This document shows positions 18,598 to 27,848 of a DNA stretch of 64,000 nt, piece by piece; position 1 is the stretch's first letter; the number at the start of each line of letters is the position of its first letter. This DNA is from Propionivibrio soli (GTDB lineage: Bacteria > Pseudomonadota > Gammaproteobacteria > Burkholderiales > Rhodocyclaceae). Under the pieces are notes generated by a model that did not search any database, was not told where the DNA came from, and saw only the letters and a program-made list of their open reading frames with translations. Both the position numbers and the translations under genes were made by a program. The stretch lies in contig NZ_JANZKY010000016.1 in the NCBI RefSeq assembly GCF_025770765.1, positions 82,063 through 146,062 on the forward strand, written 5' to 3'.

Positions 18598-19283
18598 GTG
18601 AAAACAAGCCTCGAGTACTGATCGTCGAGGACGAAAGTGACATCCGCCGTTTTGTCCGTATGGCGCTGGAAAGCGAAGGGTATGAAGCTTATGAAGCCGA
18701 CACGCTCAAAAGGGGCTTGATCGAAGCGGGCACCCGGCGGCCGGAACTCGTCATGCTCGACCTTGGTCTTCCCGATGGTGACGGCGTGGACTTCATCCGC
18801 GAACTGCGGGCCTGGACGGGAATTCCTGTCATCGTTCTCTCAGCGCGTGGCGCGGAGAGCGACAAGATCGGAGCGCTGGATGCTGGCGCCGACGACTATC
18901 TCGTGAAACCGTTCGGGGCCGGCGAACTGCTCGCCCGCGTGCGAGCTCAGTTCCGACGTCATGCTTACGCGGATTCGGGAGAATCTCTCGTCAGTTTCGG
19001 CGATGTCCGCATCGATCTGGCTCGCCGCTTGGTTGAACGGAATGGCCAACCGTTGCATCTCACGCCAATCGAATATCGCCTACTCACCTTTCTGGTCGCT
19101 CAACCGGACCGTGTCATCACCCATCGCCAACTGCTCACGAAGGTCTGGGGGCCGAGCCACCTGGAGGACTTGCACTATGTTCGGGTGCATATGGCCAACT
19201 TGCGCAAGAAGATCGAACGCGATCCTTCGATGCCGAAGCACGTTCTCACCGAATCAGGAATTGGTTATCGATTCGTGCTTTGA
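18594..19283 (+). CDS. kdpE: Response regulator KdpE
   Basis: This 229-aa OmpR-family regulator has a receiver domain with phospho-acceptor Asp56 (VMLDLGLPDGDG), the acidic pair in VEDES, and Lys in DDYLVKPF. A C-terminal winged helix ends in HVLTESGIGYRFVL. It should bind the duplicated promoter blocks ahead of the 68-aa gene and of the operon; that link is inferred. A terminator lies 126 bp downstream. Confidence 0.95.
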   Translation: MSENKPRVLIVEDESDIRRFVRMALESEGYEAYEADTLKRGLIEAGTRRPELVMLDLGLPDGDGVDFIRELRAWTGIPVIVLSARGAESDKIGALDAGADDYLVKPFGAGELLARVRAQFRRHAYADSGESLVSFGDVRIDLARRLVERNGQPLHLTPIEYRLLTFLVAQPDRVITHRQLLTKVWGPSHLEDLHYVRVHMANLRKKIERDPSMPKHVLTESGIGYRFVL

Positions 19284-19620
19284 GCGCCGCCCCGAAAGGA
19301 AGAACGTCAGCCGCCGGTTTGGTGGACACGACCGGAAGGATACTTTTTGGGACGGAACGAGAAACTGCCATTTCCTCTTTGCATCAAGCGTCAAGAAGGA
19401 CCGAATGGTCCCCTGGCTTTAGGGGGTTTTTCGATGGCCGGTTCCGCTGCGGAACGGAGATTACCTAATCGGTTTATGCCGTCGACAAGATGTGAATTGC
19501 CGGAAAACTTATCCGCCATTAATTCGGTAATCAACAGCCCCCCAATACCTAGGCTTGTCGCTATATTGCAGGGTTCAGTGACAGCAGCAGGTTCGTCCAA
19601 CAGGAGGAGCTCCGCCCGCC
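19284..19620. other. Spacer between kdpE and TSUP permease gene
   Basis: This 337-bp spacer holds the terminator at 19410-19431. It also has a short hairpin (GTTCCGC-T-GCGGAAC near 19441) and, presumably, the promoter of the permease gene, whose AGGAGG site is near 19600. No gene is supported. Confidence 0.5.
19410..19431 (+). terminator. Terminator of the kdp operon
   Basis: CCCCT and AGGGG pair around a six-base loop and are followed by G and five T residues. It lies 126 bp beyond the kdpE stop. The stem is short but the T tract is good. Confidence 0.7.
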
Positions 19621-20394
19621 ATGAGCACATTGATCATTGCCGTCGCCGCCCTGCTGGCCTCCGCGCTTACGCTTTTCTCTGGCTTCGGACTCGGCACGTT
19701 GCTGATGCCGGTCGTCGCCTTGTTTTTCCCGGTTGACGTCGCGATCGCCATGACGGCGGTCGTGCATTTCGCCAACAACATCTTCAAACTCGGACTCGTC
19801 GGCCTGCACGCCGATCGCGGTGTCGTATTACGCTTCGGAATTCCGGCCGTGATCGCAGCGCTTCTCGGTGCACTGCTTCTCGGCGAGTTGACCCAACTCG
19901 CGCCTCTCGCCGAATACACCCTCGCCGGGATGACGATGCAAATGATGCCGGTCAAGCTGGTGGTCGGCATCGTCATCATCCTTTTCGTCGCACTCGAGTT
20001 TTCACCGCGTTTTTCGGCTATGACCTTCGAGCCGAAGTACCTGCCCTTTGGCGGCCTGATCAGCGGTTTTTTCGGTGGCCTCTCCGGACACCAAGGCGCT
20101 TTCCGCAGCTTATTCCTGATCAAGGCCGGCATCAGCAAGGAGCAATTCATCGCCACCGGCGTCGTCCTCGCCGTTCTCGTCGACCTGACGCGGATGGCGA
20201 TCTATGGTTGGGAAGCGAGCCTGCAGCCGAAGAACGTCGACTGGATGCCCGTCGGCATTGCGACCCTCGCCGCCTTCGCCGGGGCGTTTATCGGCGCACG
20301 GATGATCAAGAAGCTGACGATCCGCTCGATCCAGATCATCGTTTCGGTACTGCTCGTCGTAGTAGGCGCTGGGCTGATCGCCGGCGTAATCTGA
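19621..20394 (+). CDS. TSUP (TauE/SafE) family permease
   Basis: This 257-aa protein has about eight hydrophobic segments and the duplicated glycine-rich pattern of the TSUP family (GFGLGTLLMPV near the N-terminus, GLISGFFGGLSGHQGAFRS in the middle). Members export or import sulfite, sulfoacetate and other small organosulfur anions across the inner membrane; the substrate here is unknown. AGGAGG lies about twelve bases before the ATG. It converges with selD. Confidence 0.88.
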   Translation: MSTLIIAVAALLASALTLFSGFGLGTLLMPVVALFFPVDVAIAMTAVVHFANNIFKLGLVGLHADRGVVLRFGIPAVIAALLGALLLGELTQLAPLAEYTLAGMTMQMMPVKLVVGIVIILFVALEFSPRFSAMTFEPKYLPFGGLISGFFGGLSGHQGAFRSLFLIKAGISKEQFIATGVVLAVLVDLTRMAIYGWEASLQPKNVDWMPVGIATLAAFAGAFIGARMIKKLTIRSIQIIVSVLLVVVGAGLIAGVI

Positions 20395-20426
20395 GCGTTG
20401 GCTTCGCCGACCCGTGCACCGCCGGT

Positions 20427-21509
20427 TCATGGCGCGAAAATAACGCGCGCCTTGCCTTCGACCATTTCGCCGATTACGGCTGCCTGAGCGAATCCTTCGG
20501 CTCCGAAAATGGCAAGCACGTCGTTGACGGCCTCGGAGGCGCAGGCAACGAGCAAACCGCCGCTCGTCTGCGGATCAGTCAGTAGGGCTTTCTCAGCGTC
20601 GTTGAAGCGCCCCTTGCCGAGTACAACGCGCTTACCGTAGCCCGCCCAGTTACGTGCCGAGGCGCCGGTCACACATCCCGTCGCAGCATAGTCGAGCCCG
20701 CGCGGGAGCACCGGCAGTGCACCGTAGTCGAGCACCGCCGTGGCGTTCGACGCCTTGCAGATCTCGACCAGATGGCCAAGCAGACCGAAGCCTGTAACAT
20801 CCGTCATCGCGTGAACCGCCGCCACCCGGCCCAGTGCGGCACCGGGAGTGTTCAACTGCGTCGTCGTCTCGATCATTGCCGCATAATCCCGCCGCGCCAG
20901 CTTGCCCTTGCGTAGCGCAGCGCTATACAAGCCGACACCAAGCGGTTTGCCGAGGACGAGTTTGTCGCCCGGGTGCGCGCCGGCATTGCGCTTGAGGTTC
21001 TTTGGATCGACGAGCCCGATGGCGACGAGCCCGTAGATCGGCTCGGTGGAGTCGATCGTGTGCCCGCCCGCGATCGGGATGCCCGCCTTGGCGCACACGG
21101 CTTCTCCGCCCTTCAGGATGCGCCGGATCGTCGCCATCGGCAACGTGTTCACCGGCATACCGACGATCGCCAGCGCGAAGAGCGGCGTGCCGCCCATCGC
21201 GTAGACGTCGGAAAGCGCGTTGGTCGCCGCGATGCGTCCGAAGTCGAACGGGTCGTCGACGATCGGCATGAAAAAATCGGTCGTCGCAACGATCGCTTGG
21301 TGGTCGTTGATCTGATAAACCGCCGCGTCGTCACTCGTTTCGATACCGACGAGGAGCTGCGATGGAATCAGCGCGGGCGCGGACTTCGCCAGAATGCGTT
21401 CGAGAACGCCGGGCGCGATCTTGCAGCCACAACCCCCTCCGTGCGAGAGCGAGGTCAGCTTGACAGCGCCAGCTTGTCCCACCGATACCGCAGCTTTCAC
21501 ATCATTCAT
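20427..21509 (-). CDS. selD: Selenophosphate synthetase (selenide, water dikinase)
   Basis: This 360-aa enzyme makes selenophosphate from selenide and ATP. The flexible N-terminal active-site loop GGGCGCK gives Cys27 and Lys30, equivalent to E. coli Cys17 and Lys20. The residue is Cys, not selenocysteine. Metal-binding aspartates sit in ETSDDAAVY and DVTGFGLLGH. No selA, selB, selC or selU is in the window. It lies 35 bp after a small HMA-domain gene on the same strand, in a probable three-gene unit headed by a GGDEF-EAL protein. Confidence 0.95.
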   Translation of the reverse strand: MNDVKAAVSVGQAGAVKLTSLSHGGGCGCKIAPGVLERILAKSAPALIPSQLLVGIETSDDAAVYQINDHQAIVATTDFFMPIVDDPFDFGRIAATNALSDVYAMGGTPLFALAIVGMPVNTLPMATIRRILKGGEAVCAKAGIPIAGGHTIDSTEPIYGLVAIGLVDPKNLKRNAGAHPGDKLVLGKPLGVGLYSAALRKGKLARRDYAAMIETTTQLNTPGAALGRVAAVHAMTDVTGFGLLGHLVEICKASNATAVLDYGALPVLPRGLDYAATGCVTGASARNWAGYGKRVVLGKGRFNDAEKALLTDPQTSGGLLVACASEAVNDVLAIFGAEGFAQAAVIGEMVEGKARVIFAP

Positions 21510-21544
21510 GGTTCATATCCCGTCGGCGGTCCGCCCGTGCCCAA

Positions 21545-21754
21545 TTAAAGCGCGGCGTCGAATCCCGCGTCCTCGATCGCCTTCTTGAACCGCTCAGGTT
21601 CTACAAGCGTCTCGTCATAAACGACGCTGGCATTTCCCGAATCGAGCGACACATTGAGCTGTACGACGCCGGGCAGCTCCTGCAGCACGTCGCCGACGCT
21701 CTTCGCACATCCCTGACACGTCATGCCGCCGACACCGATGACCAGGCTCTTCAC
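21545..21754 (-). CDS. Heavy-metal-associated (HMA) domain protein, CopZ-like
   Basis: This 69-aa protein is a single HMA domain with the metal-binding motif GMTCQGC (Cys13 and Cys16) and a beta-alpha-beta-beta-alpha-beta pattern. Such proteins carry Cu(I) or similar soft metals in the cytoplasm. The start is three bases after the stop of the GGDEF-EAL gene, and selD follows. No copper ATPase is nearby, so its partner is not evident. Confidence 0.88.
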   Translation of the reverse strand: MKSLVIGVGGMTCQGCAKSVGDVLQELPGVVQLNVSLDSGNASVVYDETLVEPERFKKAIEDAGFDAAL

Positions 21755-21757
21755 TCG

Positions 21758-24619
21758 TCAATCCTCGTTCAAGAAACGCTGCTGTCGCAACAACTCGGCG
21801 AAACCCTCCGCCGGCAGCGGCGCGCTGAAGTAATAACCCTGAACCTCGTCGCACCCTTGGCTTTCCAGCATCTCGAGTTGCTCGGCGTGCTCGACACCCT
21901 CCGCGATTACGCTCAGACGCAGGCTGTGCCCCATGCTGATCACCGCGGTAGCGATGGCCCAGTCGTCCGGATCGCCCACGATATCGCGCACGAACGATTG
22001 GTCGATCTTCAGCTTGTCGATCGGGAAACGCTTGAGGTACGACAAGCTCGAATAACCGGTGCCGAAATCGTCGATCGCCAGTTTGACACCGATCGAAGAA
22101 AGCCGTTGCAAGGTGTCGATCGTCTCGTTCGCCCCGCCCATGACGATGCCCTCGGTAAGCTCGAGTTCGAGCCATTCAGCCGCCAATGCCGTGTCGGCGA
22201 GGACGGTACGTACTGACTTCTCCAACTGCCCGCCCCGGAACTGCACGGAGGAGATGTTCACAGCGATGCGTATCGGCGGCAATCCTTCGTCCTGCCAGGC
22301 CTTGTTCTGCCGACAAGCTTCCCGCAAAACCCAGTCGCCGATAACGACAATGAGCCCGGACACCTCGGCTACGGGAATGAACTTGCCGGGCGGGACCATG
22401 CCGATCATCGGGTGTCGCCAACGCACGAGCGCCTCGGCGCCGACGATGCGGCCACTGCTCACCTCGACTTGTGGTTGATAGTAAAGCAGGAATTCGCCGC
22501 GCTCGATGCCTTGGCGCAGGCTGTTTTCCAGCGTCAGTCGTTCCAGTGCGGCGGCATTCATCTCGCTGGTAAAGAACTGGTACGCGTTCCGCCCCGACTC
22601 CTTGGCCCGATACATCGCCGCGTCGGCGTGTTTGAGCAGTGTCTCGAAATCAGTGCCATCCTGGGGGAAAACGCTGATGCCGACCGACGGTGTCACGCCC
22701 AATTCATGCTGATCAACCGGGTACGGCCGGGCCACCACGTCGAGGATCTTGCGCGCCACCTCCGCCGTTCCTTCGAGTGTTGCCTCGGTCAGCAGCACGA
22801 CGAACTCGTCGCCGCCCAGCCGCGCCACGGTGTCCATGCGGCGCACCGAGGCACTCAGCCGGCGTGCCACTTCCCTCAAAAGCCGATCGCCGGCCGAATG
22901 CCCCAGCGAATCGTTGATCGTCTTGAAATGGTCGAGGTCGAGGAAAAGCAGAGCGAGTTGCTTGTGTTCCCGTTCGGCACTTGCCAGCGCCTGCTGCGCG
23001 CGGTCTTGCAGCATGCGCCGGTTCGGCAGGTTGGTGAGCGGGTCGAAATAGGCGAGTTGCCGGATTCGCTCCTGCGCCGCGAGACGTTCCGAGATATCGG
23101 TGGCCGTGCCGACATAATTGCGCACCTTGCCGCTCGCGTCCCGGTAAACACTGATGCGCAGCCAGACAGGGAACACCTCGCCGTTACGCCGCTGGTTCCA
23201 CACCTCGCCTTGCCAATGGCCCGTGGCGTTGATCGTCTCCCACATCGCCGCGTAGAACTCGGGCGAGTGCCGGCCGGAACGCAGAATGCGCGGGGTCTGG
23301 CCGATGAGTTCGGCCGCCGAGTACCCGTTCATCTCCTGGCACACCCCGTTGACCGAGATGATGTTGCCGCGGGCATCGGTGACGAGAATTGATTCCTGGC
23401 TTGTTTCAAAAACCAGGGCAGCGAGTTTCTGTTCCTGCTCCGCCTGCTTTCGCTGCTGAATGTCGTGAAACACGCACTGCACCAAGTGCTGTCCCTTCGA
23501 CGTTTCCATGGCATTGGCACCGGCCTCGACGGCGATCAGCGAGCCCTCCGCCGTCAGCACCTCCATTTCCAGAGGCGCTCCGTGTCCGTGCAAGGCACGC
23601 TCCAAGAGCGCCCTACGGAAAGCCTCCGATCGCTCGGGCGGGAATAGGCCAGATAATCGCCGCCCGACCATTTCCTCGTGCGGATGCCGGAACAGGAGTT
23701 CCGCCCCGACATTCGCGTCAATAAGCAGGTCGCTCTCGACATCAACGACGATGATCGCTTCATGCGCCCCCTCGAACAGCACCGAATAACGCTCCGTCGC
23801 GTCTTTGAGCGCCTGTTCGACGCTGCGCTGAACGCTCATGTCGATCACCGTCCCGACGGAGCCCGGTTGGCCGTCGAGCTCACTCGGCTCGCCAAGTATC
23901 ATGATCGGGAATCGCGTCCCATCCTTACGTACGCCCGTGCTTTCGTATGGCCCTTCCCGCTCACCGGCGGCGCGGCGGCGAATCTTCTCGGCGGTGATGG
24001 CACGAAGTTCTGGCGCAACGGTGTCCGCCGGCTCCATACCGGAAAGCAGCTCGGCCTCGCTATAGCCGAACATCTCGCAGAGTTTCGGATTGACGAAGCA
24101 GAACTTGCCGTCCTGGATCATGAACACGCCGACCTGCAAGGCATCCATCGTTGCGCGGTATTTGCGCTCGCTTTCACGCAAGGCAAGTTCCGACTTGCGC
24201 CGTGCCGAAACATCGACCACGACGCCGCTGGCCAGCGTAGGTCTTCCGTCAGGACCGGAGACGACTGTCATCGAGTTCCGATACCAAACGATCTCTCCAT
24301 ATCGGTCGAACAGGCGATGGTCCAGGGCAACACGTACCGTTTGACCAGGCGTGCGGCGGCACAACTCTCGCACCCGCTGCCGGAAGGGTGCCACGTCGTC
24401 CGGGTGGAAATGCTTTTCGAGCAACAGCGCAAGACCGTGGTCCCGCAGGTCTTCCTCGCTGACGCCGAACGTCGTCGCGGCGATCGGGCTGATGTAGTCG
24501 AATCCGCCACGCACGAGGTCGAGCCGATAAAGGATGTGCTCGGGCGCGTCGAGCAGATCTCTCAGAAAGGCCTCACCTTGCGATGAACCCGTCGCCCCGA
24601 TATCGTTTTCTGCAGGCAC
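21758..24619 (-). CDS. PAS-GGDEF-EAL c-di-GMP signalling protein
   Basis: This 953-aa soluble protein has about four PAS-type sensor domains (residues about 20-510), then GGDEF and EAL domains. The GGDEF signature is intact at residues 602-606, with the inhibitory RxxD site (RRMD) five residues before it. EAL is intact at 729-731, and the DDFGTGYSSL and AEGVE motifs are present. Both cyclase and phosphodiesterase activity are therefore possible. There is no membrane segment. It heads a minus-strand unit with the HMA gene and selD. The long 5' region (24620-25054) has several hairpins. Confidence 0.92.
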   Translation of the reverse strand: MPAENDIGATGSSQGEAFLRDLLDAPEHILYRLDLVRGGFDYISPIAATTFGVSEEDLRDHGLALLLEKHFHPDDVAPFRQRVRELCRRTPGQTVRVALDHRLFDRYGEIVWYRNSMTVVSGPDGRPTLASGVVVDVSARRKSELALRESERKYRATMDALQVGVFMIQDGKFCFVNPKLCEMFGYSEAELLSGMEPADTVAPELRAITAEKIRRRAAGEREGPYESTGVRKDGTRFPIMILGEPSELDGQPGSVGTVIDMSVQRSVEQALKDATERYSVLFEGAHEAIIVVDVESDLLIDANVGAELLFRHPHEEMVGRRLSGLFPPERSEAFRRALLERALHGHGAPLEMEVLTAEGSLIAVEAGANAMETSKGQHLVQCVFHDIQQRKQAEQEQKLAALVFETSQESILVTDARGNIISVNGVCQEMNGYSAAELIGQTPRILRSGRHSPEFYAAMWETINATGHWQGEVWNQRRNGEVFPVWLRISVYRDASGKVRNYVGTATDISERLAAQERIRQLAYFDPLTNLPNRRMLQDRAQQALASAEREHKQLALLFLDLDHFKTINDSLGHSAGDRLLREVARRLSASVRRMDTVARLGGDEFVVLLTEATLEGTAEVARKILDVVARPYPVDQHELGVTPSVGISVFPQDGTDFETLLKHADAAMYRAKESGRNAYQFFTSEMNAAALERLTLENSLRQGIERGEFLLYYQPQVEVSSGRIVGAEALVRWRHPMIGMVPPGKFIPVAEVSGLIVVIGDWVLREACRQNKAWQDEGLPPIRIAVNISSVQFRGGQLEKSVRTVLADTALAAEWLELELTEGIVMGGANETIDTLQRLSSIGVKLAIDDFGTGYSSLSYLKRFPIDKLKIDQSFVRDIVGDPDDWAIATAVISMGHSLRLSVIAEGVEHAEQLEMLESQGCDEVQGYYFSAPLPAEGFAELLRQQRFLNED

Positions 24620-25054
24620 CCTCTCTCCCTCACCCGATACTGCACCTTACTGATCCAGTTTCCCCAAGACAGCCAACAGCGCGACGCTCCCTGTACCCAG
24701 CGAAAACACTCGGCGCCAGGGCATCTCAGTGCACACGCGAGACCTCTCCATGCATTGTAAACGATGGAAAACCAGTGGCTTGCGGCGAAAGAGGCTCCCA
24801 TGCCATTTTGAAACTCCGGCGGCGAGTCCGCGCTTCTGTCGGGGGAAAGTTGCTGCCGAGAGTCCGCTGATTTCCTCTCTTTCAGGCCCTTTCAGCGGTA
24901 CTCGCACTGGCACCGTTTGCCGTCCCCGGCGTTTTCCGGGAGGCCGTCACCATGGCATCGCTAATGCCGTTCATGCTCGCGTGCGCGTTTTCTCTTAAGC
25001 GACCTCGTTTCCGGAGGCAAAAGCGCTCCAGGAAAGCCAGTTCTGAGCAACCAT
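24620..25054. other. Unusually long 5' region of the GGDEF-EAL gene
   Basis: No gene is supported. Several inverted repeats stand out: CCGCTGA / TCAGCGG (24864-24870 and 24892-24898), CCCGG / CCGGG around 24925-24940, and GGCAT / ATGCC around 24954-24968. GAGTCCGC occurs twice. A structured leader or small RNA is possible. I compared it by eye with c-di-GMP, cobalamin and TPP riboswitch patterns and did not find a match. Confidence 0.35.
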
Positions 25055-25071
25055 GAAAAAGCCGGAGGGCT
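25055..25071 (-). terminator. Short terminator after the TauE/SafE-like gene
   Basis: On the minus strand AGCC-CTCC-GGCT is followed by five T residues in total, directly after the stop of the 25075-25746 gene. The stem is only four pairs, so confidence is limited. Confidence 0.45.
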
Positions 25072-25074
25072 AAG

Positions 25075-25746
25075 CTAAAAACCCATCACCGTCCGCGTCA
25101 CCCCGAGTAGTCCCCATACGCCAAACCCCGCGACGAGCAGCCCAGCCGCGAGGCGTACAGCAGGCTTGCCGGCATAAGCCCGTAACCGTGTAACAAGCAA
25201 CCCGGCAAGAAGCAGGTTCGGCAGCGTGCCCGCCCCAAACGCGAGCATCAGCGCGGCCCCGCGCGCCGCCGAACCGCTGGTTAGCGCTGTAACGAGTGCG
25301 CTATACACCAACCCACACGGCAACCAGCCCCACAGCAAGCCCAGCGGGAACGCCTGCGAAACGTTCCGTGCAGGCAGAAAACGCCCGCCCAAAGGCTGCA
25401 CATGCTTCCATAGCCGCTGGCCCGCCCGCTCGGCAAACGCGAGCACCTGCGTCGCTCCCATCAGGTACAGGCCAAGCGCTACGAGCATCAGGTTCGCCGC
25501 TGCGTAAAGAGCAAGGCGCATCGGCAACTGGTTGGCGAGAACAAGACTCGCTCCCCCGAGGGCTCCCGCGATGGCGCCGGCCACTCCATAACTCGCGATT
25601 CGTCCCGCGTTGTAGGCTAAATGCAGTGACAATCGTGCGCGACCGCCGAATGAGAGAGCACCGACGATCCCCCCGCACATGCCGACGCAATGTGTCCCGC
25701 CAAGCAGTCCGACGACGAACAGCGCTAGGAGACTGGATTCGGGCAT
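25075..25746 (-). CDS. Sulfite exporter TauE/SafE-like (UreH-type) membrane protein
   Basis: This 223-aa protein has six hydrophobic segments and the motif GGTHCVGMCGGIVGAL near the N-terminus, plus GLLWGWLPCGLVYSAL in the middle. That pattern belongs to the DsbD/UreH-like branch often found beside cbb3 oxidase or haem and copper assembly genes. The paired cysteine-containing motifs suggest metal or thiol transport. The frame is open upstream to 25839, but the ATG at 25746 gives the family N-terminus. It lies 192 bp after hemN on the same strand and may share its regulation. Confidence 0.82.
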   Translation of the reverse strand: MPESSLLALFVVGLLGGTHCVGMCGGIVGALSFGGRARLSLHLAYNAGRIASYGVAGAIAGALGGASLVLANQLPMRLALYAAANLMLVALGLYLMGATQVLAFAERAGQRLWKHVQPLGGRFLPARNVSQAFPLGLLWGWLPCGLVYSALVTALTSGSAARGAALMLAFGAGTLPNLLLAGLLVTRLRAYAGKPAVRLAAGLLVAGFGVWGLLGVTRTVMGF

Positions 25747-25938
25747 TTGGTGGGGGCAAGATCCTGGGGAATGATGTAGCGGACGCAACGGGATGCGGCA
25801 GTCTAGCGCATGGGGACAATCGACGCCAAAGCAGGACACACAGCGTATAGCGGTTCGCGGTTGTCTGAAAGCGGCGGGGGAAACAACGGAGGGGGCCGCA
25901 GCCTTCTGGGTATGCTTTTTGGCTACAACACCGCCGCG

Positions 25939-27354
25939 TCAAATCACCTTCGAATAGCGTTTGTTTTCGCGGTCGGCACGCAGCCGCCGATCAAAGGCCA
26001 TCGCGATCGCGCGCACGATCATGCGCCCCTTGGGCAGGACGATGATGCGCCGGTCCTCGACTCGAAGCAGGCCGGCCTCGCCCATTTCCCCAAGTGCAAT
26101 AAGCTCGGGGGCGAAATAGCGTTTGAAGTCGATCCCGTACGTCGTTTCGACGGCATCCATCGAAAGCTCGAAATGGCACATGAGCGCCTGGATGATTGCG
26201 CGCCGGAGAACGTCGTCCGCATCGAGCCTGATGCCGCGAAAGGCCGGCAGGATACTGTCGTCCAGCCGTGCGTAGTACTCGTCGAGCGTTTTCACGTTCT
26301 GGTAATAGCTCGCCCCGACCTTGCTGATCGAAGAGATGCCGAAGGCAAGCATGTCGCAATCGGCATGCGTCGAGTAGCCCTGGAAATTGCGATGCAAGCG
26401 CCCTTCCCTCTGCGCGATCGCCAACTCGTCGTCCGGCTTGGCGAAGTGGTCCATGCCGATAAAGACATAACCGGCCTCGGTCAGCTTGGCGATGGCCATC
26501 GCCAATATCTGCAGGCGAGCGTCGGCGGTCGGCAGATCGGAATCGAGGATGCGCCGCTGCGGTTTGAAGAGACCGGGCAGATGCGCGTAGTTGTAGACCG
26601 AAAGCCGATCCGGGCTGACCGCGATGACACGCTCGAGCGTACGTTCGAAACCGCTCACCGTTTGCTTGGGTAAACCGTAGATGAGGTCGATACTGACCGA
26701 TTTGAAACCGTTGGCACGCGCCGCCTCGATCACATCGAACGTTTCCTCCTCGCTCTGGATGCGATTCACCGCGCGCTGCACGTTCTCGTCAAAATCCTGA
26801 ACGCCGATGCTCATGCGGTTGAAGCCGAGCTCGCCGAGCAATTGCACCGTCGCGCGGTCCACTTTGCGCGGATCGACCTCGATCGAAAACTCCCCGCCTT
26901 CAAGCAACCGGAAGTGCTTGCGCGTCGCCGCCATAAGTTGGCGCATTTCGTCGTGCGAAAGAAAGGTCGGTGTACCGCCGCCCCAATGTAGTTGCTCGAC
27001 TTCGTTGTCTTCGGGAGTGAGAAAACCCGTCTGCAACGCCAACTCCCGCGCCAGGTATTTCAGGTACTTGGCCGAACGACCGTGGTCCTTGGTAATGATC
27101 TTGTTGCAGGCGCAGTAGTAGCAGATCGTGTTGCAGAACGGCAGATGAAAATACAGCGACAGTTGCCGGCGCCCGGCGCTGCCTGGCCCCGCTGTTTCCG
27201 TGCGGCGGTGGCGAAGCCAGTACGCCGCGTCTTGCGGCCCGAAATCGTCGGCAAAACGGTCGGCCGTCGGATAAGACGTGTAGCGCGGGCCATTGACGTC
27301 AAAGCGGCGAACGATCTGCGGGTCGAAAACGAGTGTATCGGAGAGTGCGGTCAT
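25939..27354 (-). CDS. hemN: Oxygen-independent coproporphyrinogen III oxidase (HemN)
   Basis: This 471-aa radical-SAM enzyme decarboxylates coproporphyrinogen III to protoporphyrinogen IX without oxygen. The iron-sulfur ligands in FCNTICYYCACNK are Cys74, Cys78 and Cys81, with the extra cysteine typical of true HemN (CxxxCxxCxC). The N-terminal PRYTSYPTA and the C-terminal HemN domain are present, which separates it from HemW. It is near the end of a minus-strand series beginning with hemerythrin and an FNR-type site, consistent with anaerobic haem synthesis. Confidence 0.95.
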   Translation of the reverse strand: MTALSDTLVFDPQIVRRFDVNGPRYTSYPTADRFADDFGPQDAAYWLRHRRTETAGPGSAGRRQLSLYFHLPFCNTICYYCACNKIITKDHGRSAKYLKYLARELALQTGFLTPEDNEVEQLHWGGGTPTFLSHDEMRQLMAATRKHFRLLEGGEFSIEVDPRKVDRATVQLLGELGFNRMSIGVQDFDENVQRAVNRIQSEEETFDVIEAARANGFKSVSIDLIYGLPKQTVSGFERTLERVIAVSPDRLSVYNYAHLPGLFKPQRRILDSDLPTADARLQILAMAIAKLTEAGYVFIGMDHFAKPDDELAIAQREGRLHRNFQGYSTHADCDMLAFGISSISKVGASYYQNVKTLDEYYARLDDSILPAFRGIRLDADDVLRRAIIQALMCHFELSMDAVETTYGIDFKRYFAPELIALGEMGEAGLLRVEDRRIIVLPKGRMIVRAIAMAFDRRLRADRENKRYSKVI

Positions 27355-27419
27355 AGCATCTGGGCAAAGCGCGTTGCGGCCTAGTTTAGAGCATTCCTTG
27401 GCGGCCCGTGTCGAGCACC

Positions 27420-27803
27420 TCAGGAAAATACGCCGAGCGGACTACGTGTCAGCGCCACCGAAACGATGTAGCCGAAGGTCAGCAAAGCGGCCACGAAGTA
27501 GCCAGCGCGCGCCGACTTGGTTCGTCCACGCCGCAGAGCCATCGCCCCAAGAATGACGTAGACCACGAGCGCGATTACCTTCGCGGTCAGCCAGTCGAGC
27601 GCCAAGGGATATTGATGGGTGAGAAGCGCCAGCCAGATTGCGCTGCCAAGGAGCACGGTGTCGACGATATGCGGCACGATACGTACCCAGCGCCGGTTGA
27701 GCCATGGAGAATCGGCGAGCATCCCCAAGCCACGGATGAAGAATCCCGTTCCGCTGAGAATGACGCAGGTGATATGGATATGACGTAGCGCGAGGTAGAG
27801 CAT
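27420..27803 (-). CDS. SirB2-family membrane protein
   Basis: This 127-aa protein has four hydrophobic segments and the family-typical HIHITCVILSGTGFFIRG start and RIVPHIVDTVLLGSAIWLA middle. Several histidines (in LRHIHIT and VPHIVD) could bind haem or metal. SirB2 proteins have no firm biochemical role. It lies 65 bp before hemN and 45 bp after the polytopic membrane gene, all on the minus strand. Confidence 0.85.
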   Translation of the reverse strand: MLYLALRHIHITCVILSGTGFFIRGLGMLADSPWLNRRWVRIVPHIVDTVLLGSAIWLALLTHQYPLALDWLTAKVIALVVYVILGAMALRRGRTKSARAGYFVAALLTFGYIVSVALTRSPLGVFS

Positions 27804-27848
27804 GGGGTTCGTATAGTTTCGACGTGGCCGTGGTGTCGCGCCCCGGCT

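Noticed and set aside
20427..21509. Selenocysteine in SelD
   Set aside because: The active-site loop reads GGGCGCK with an ordinary cysteine codon; there is no in-frame TGA.
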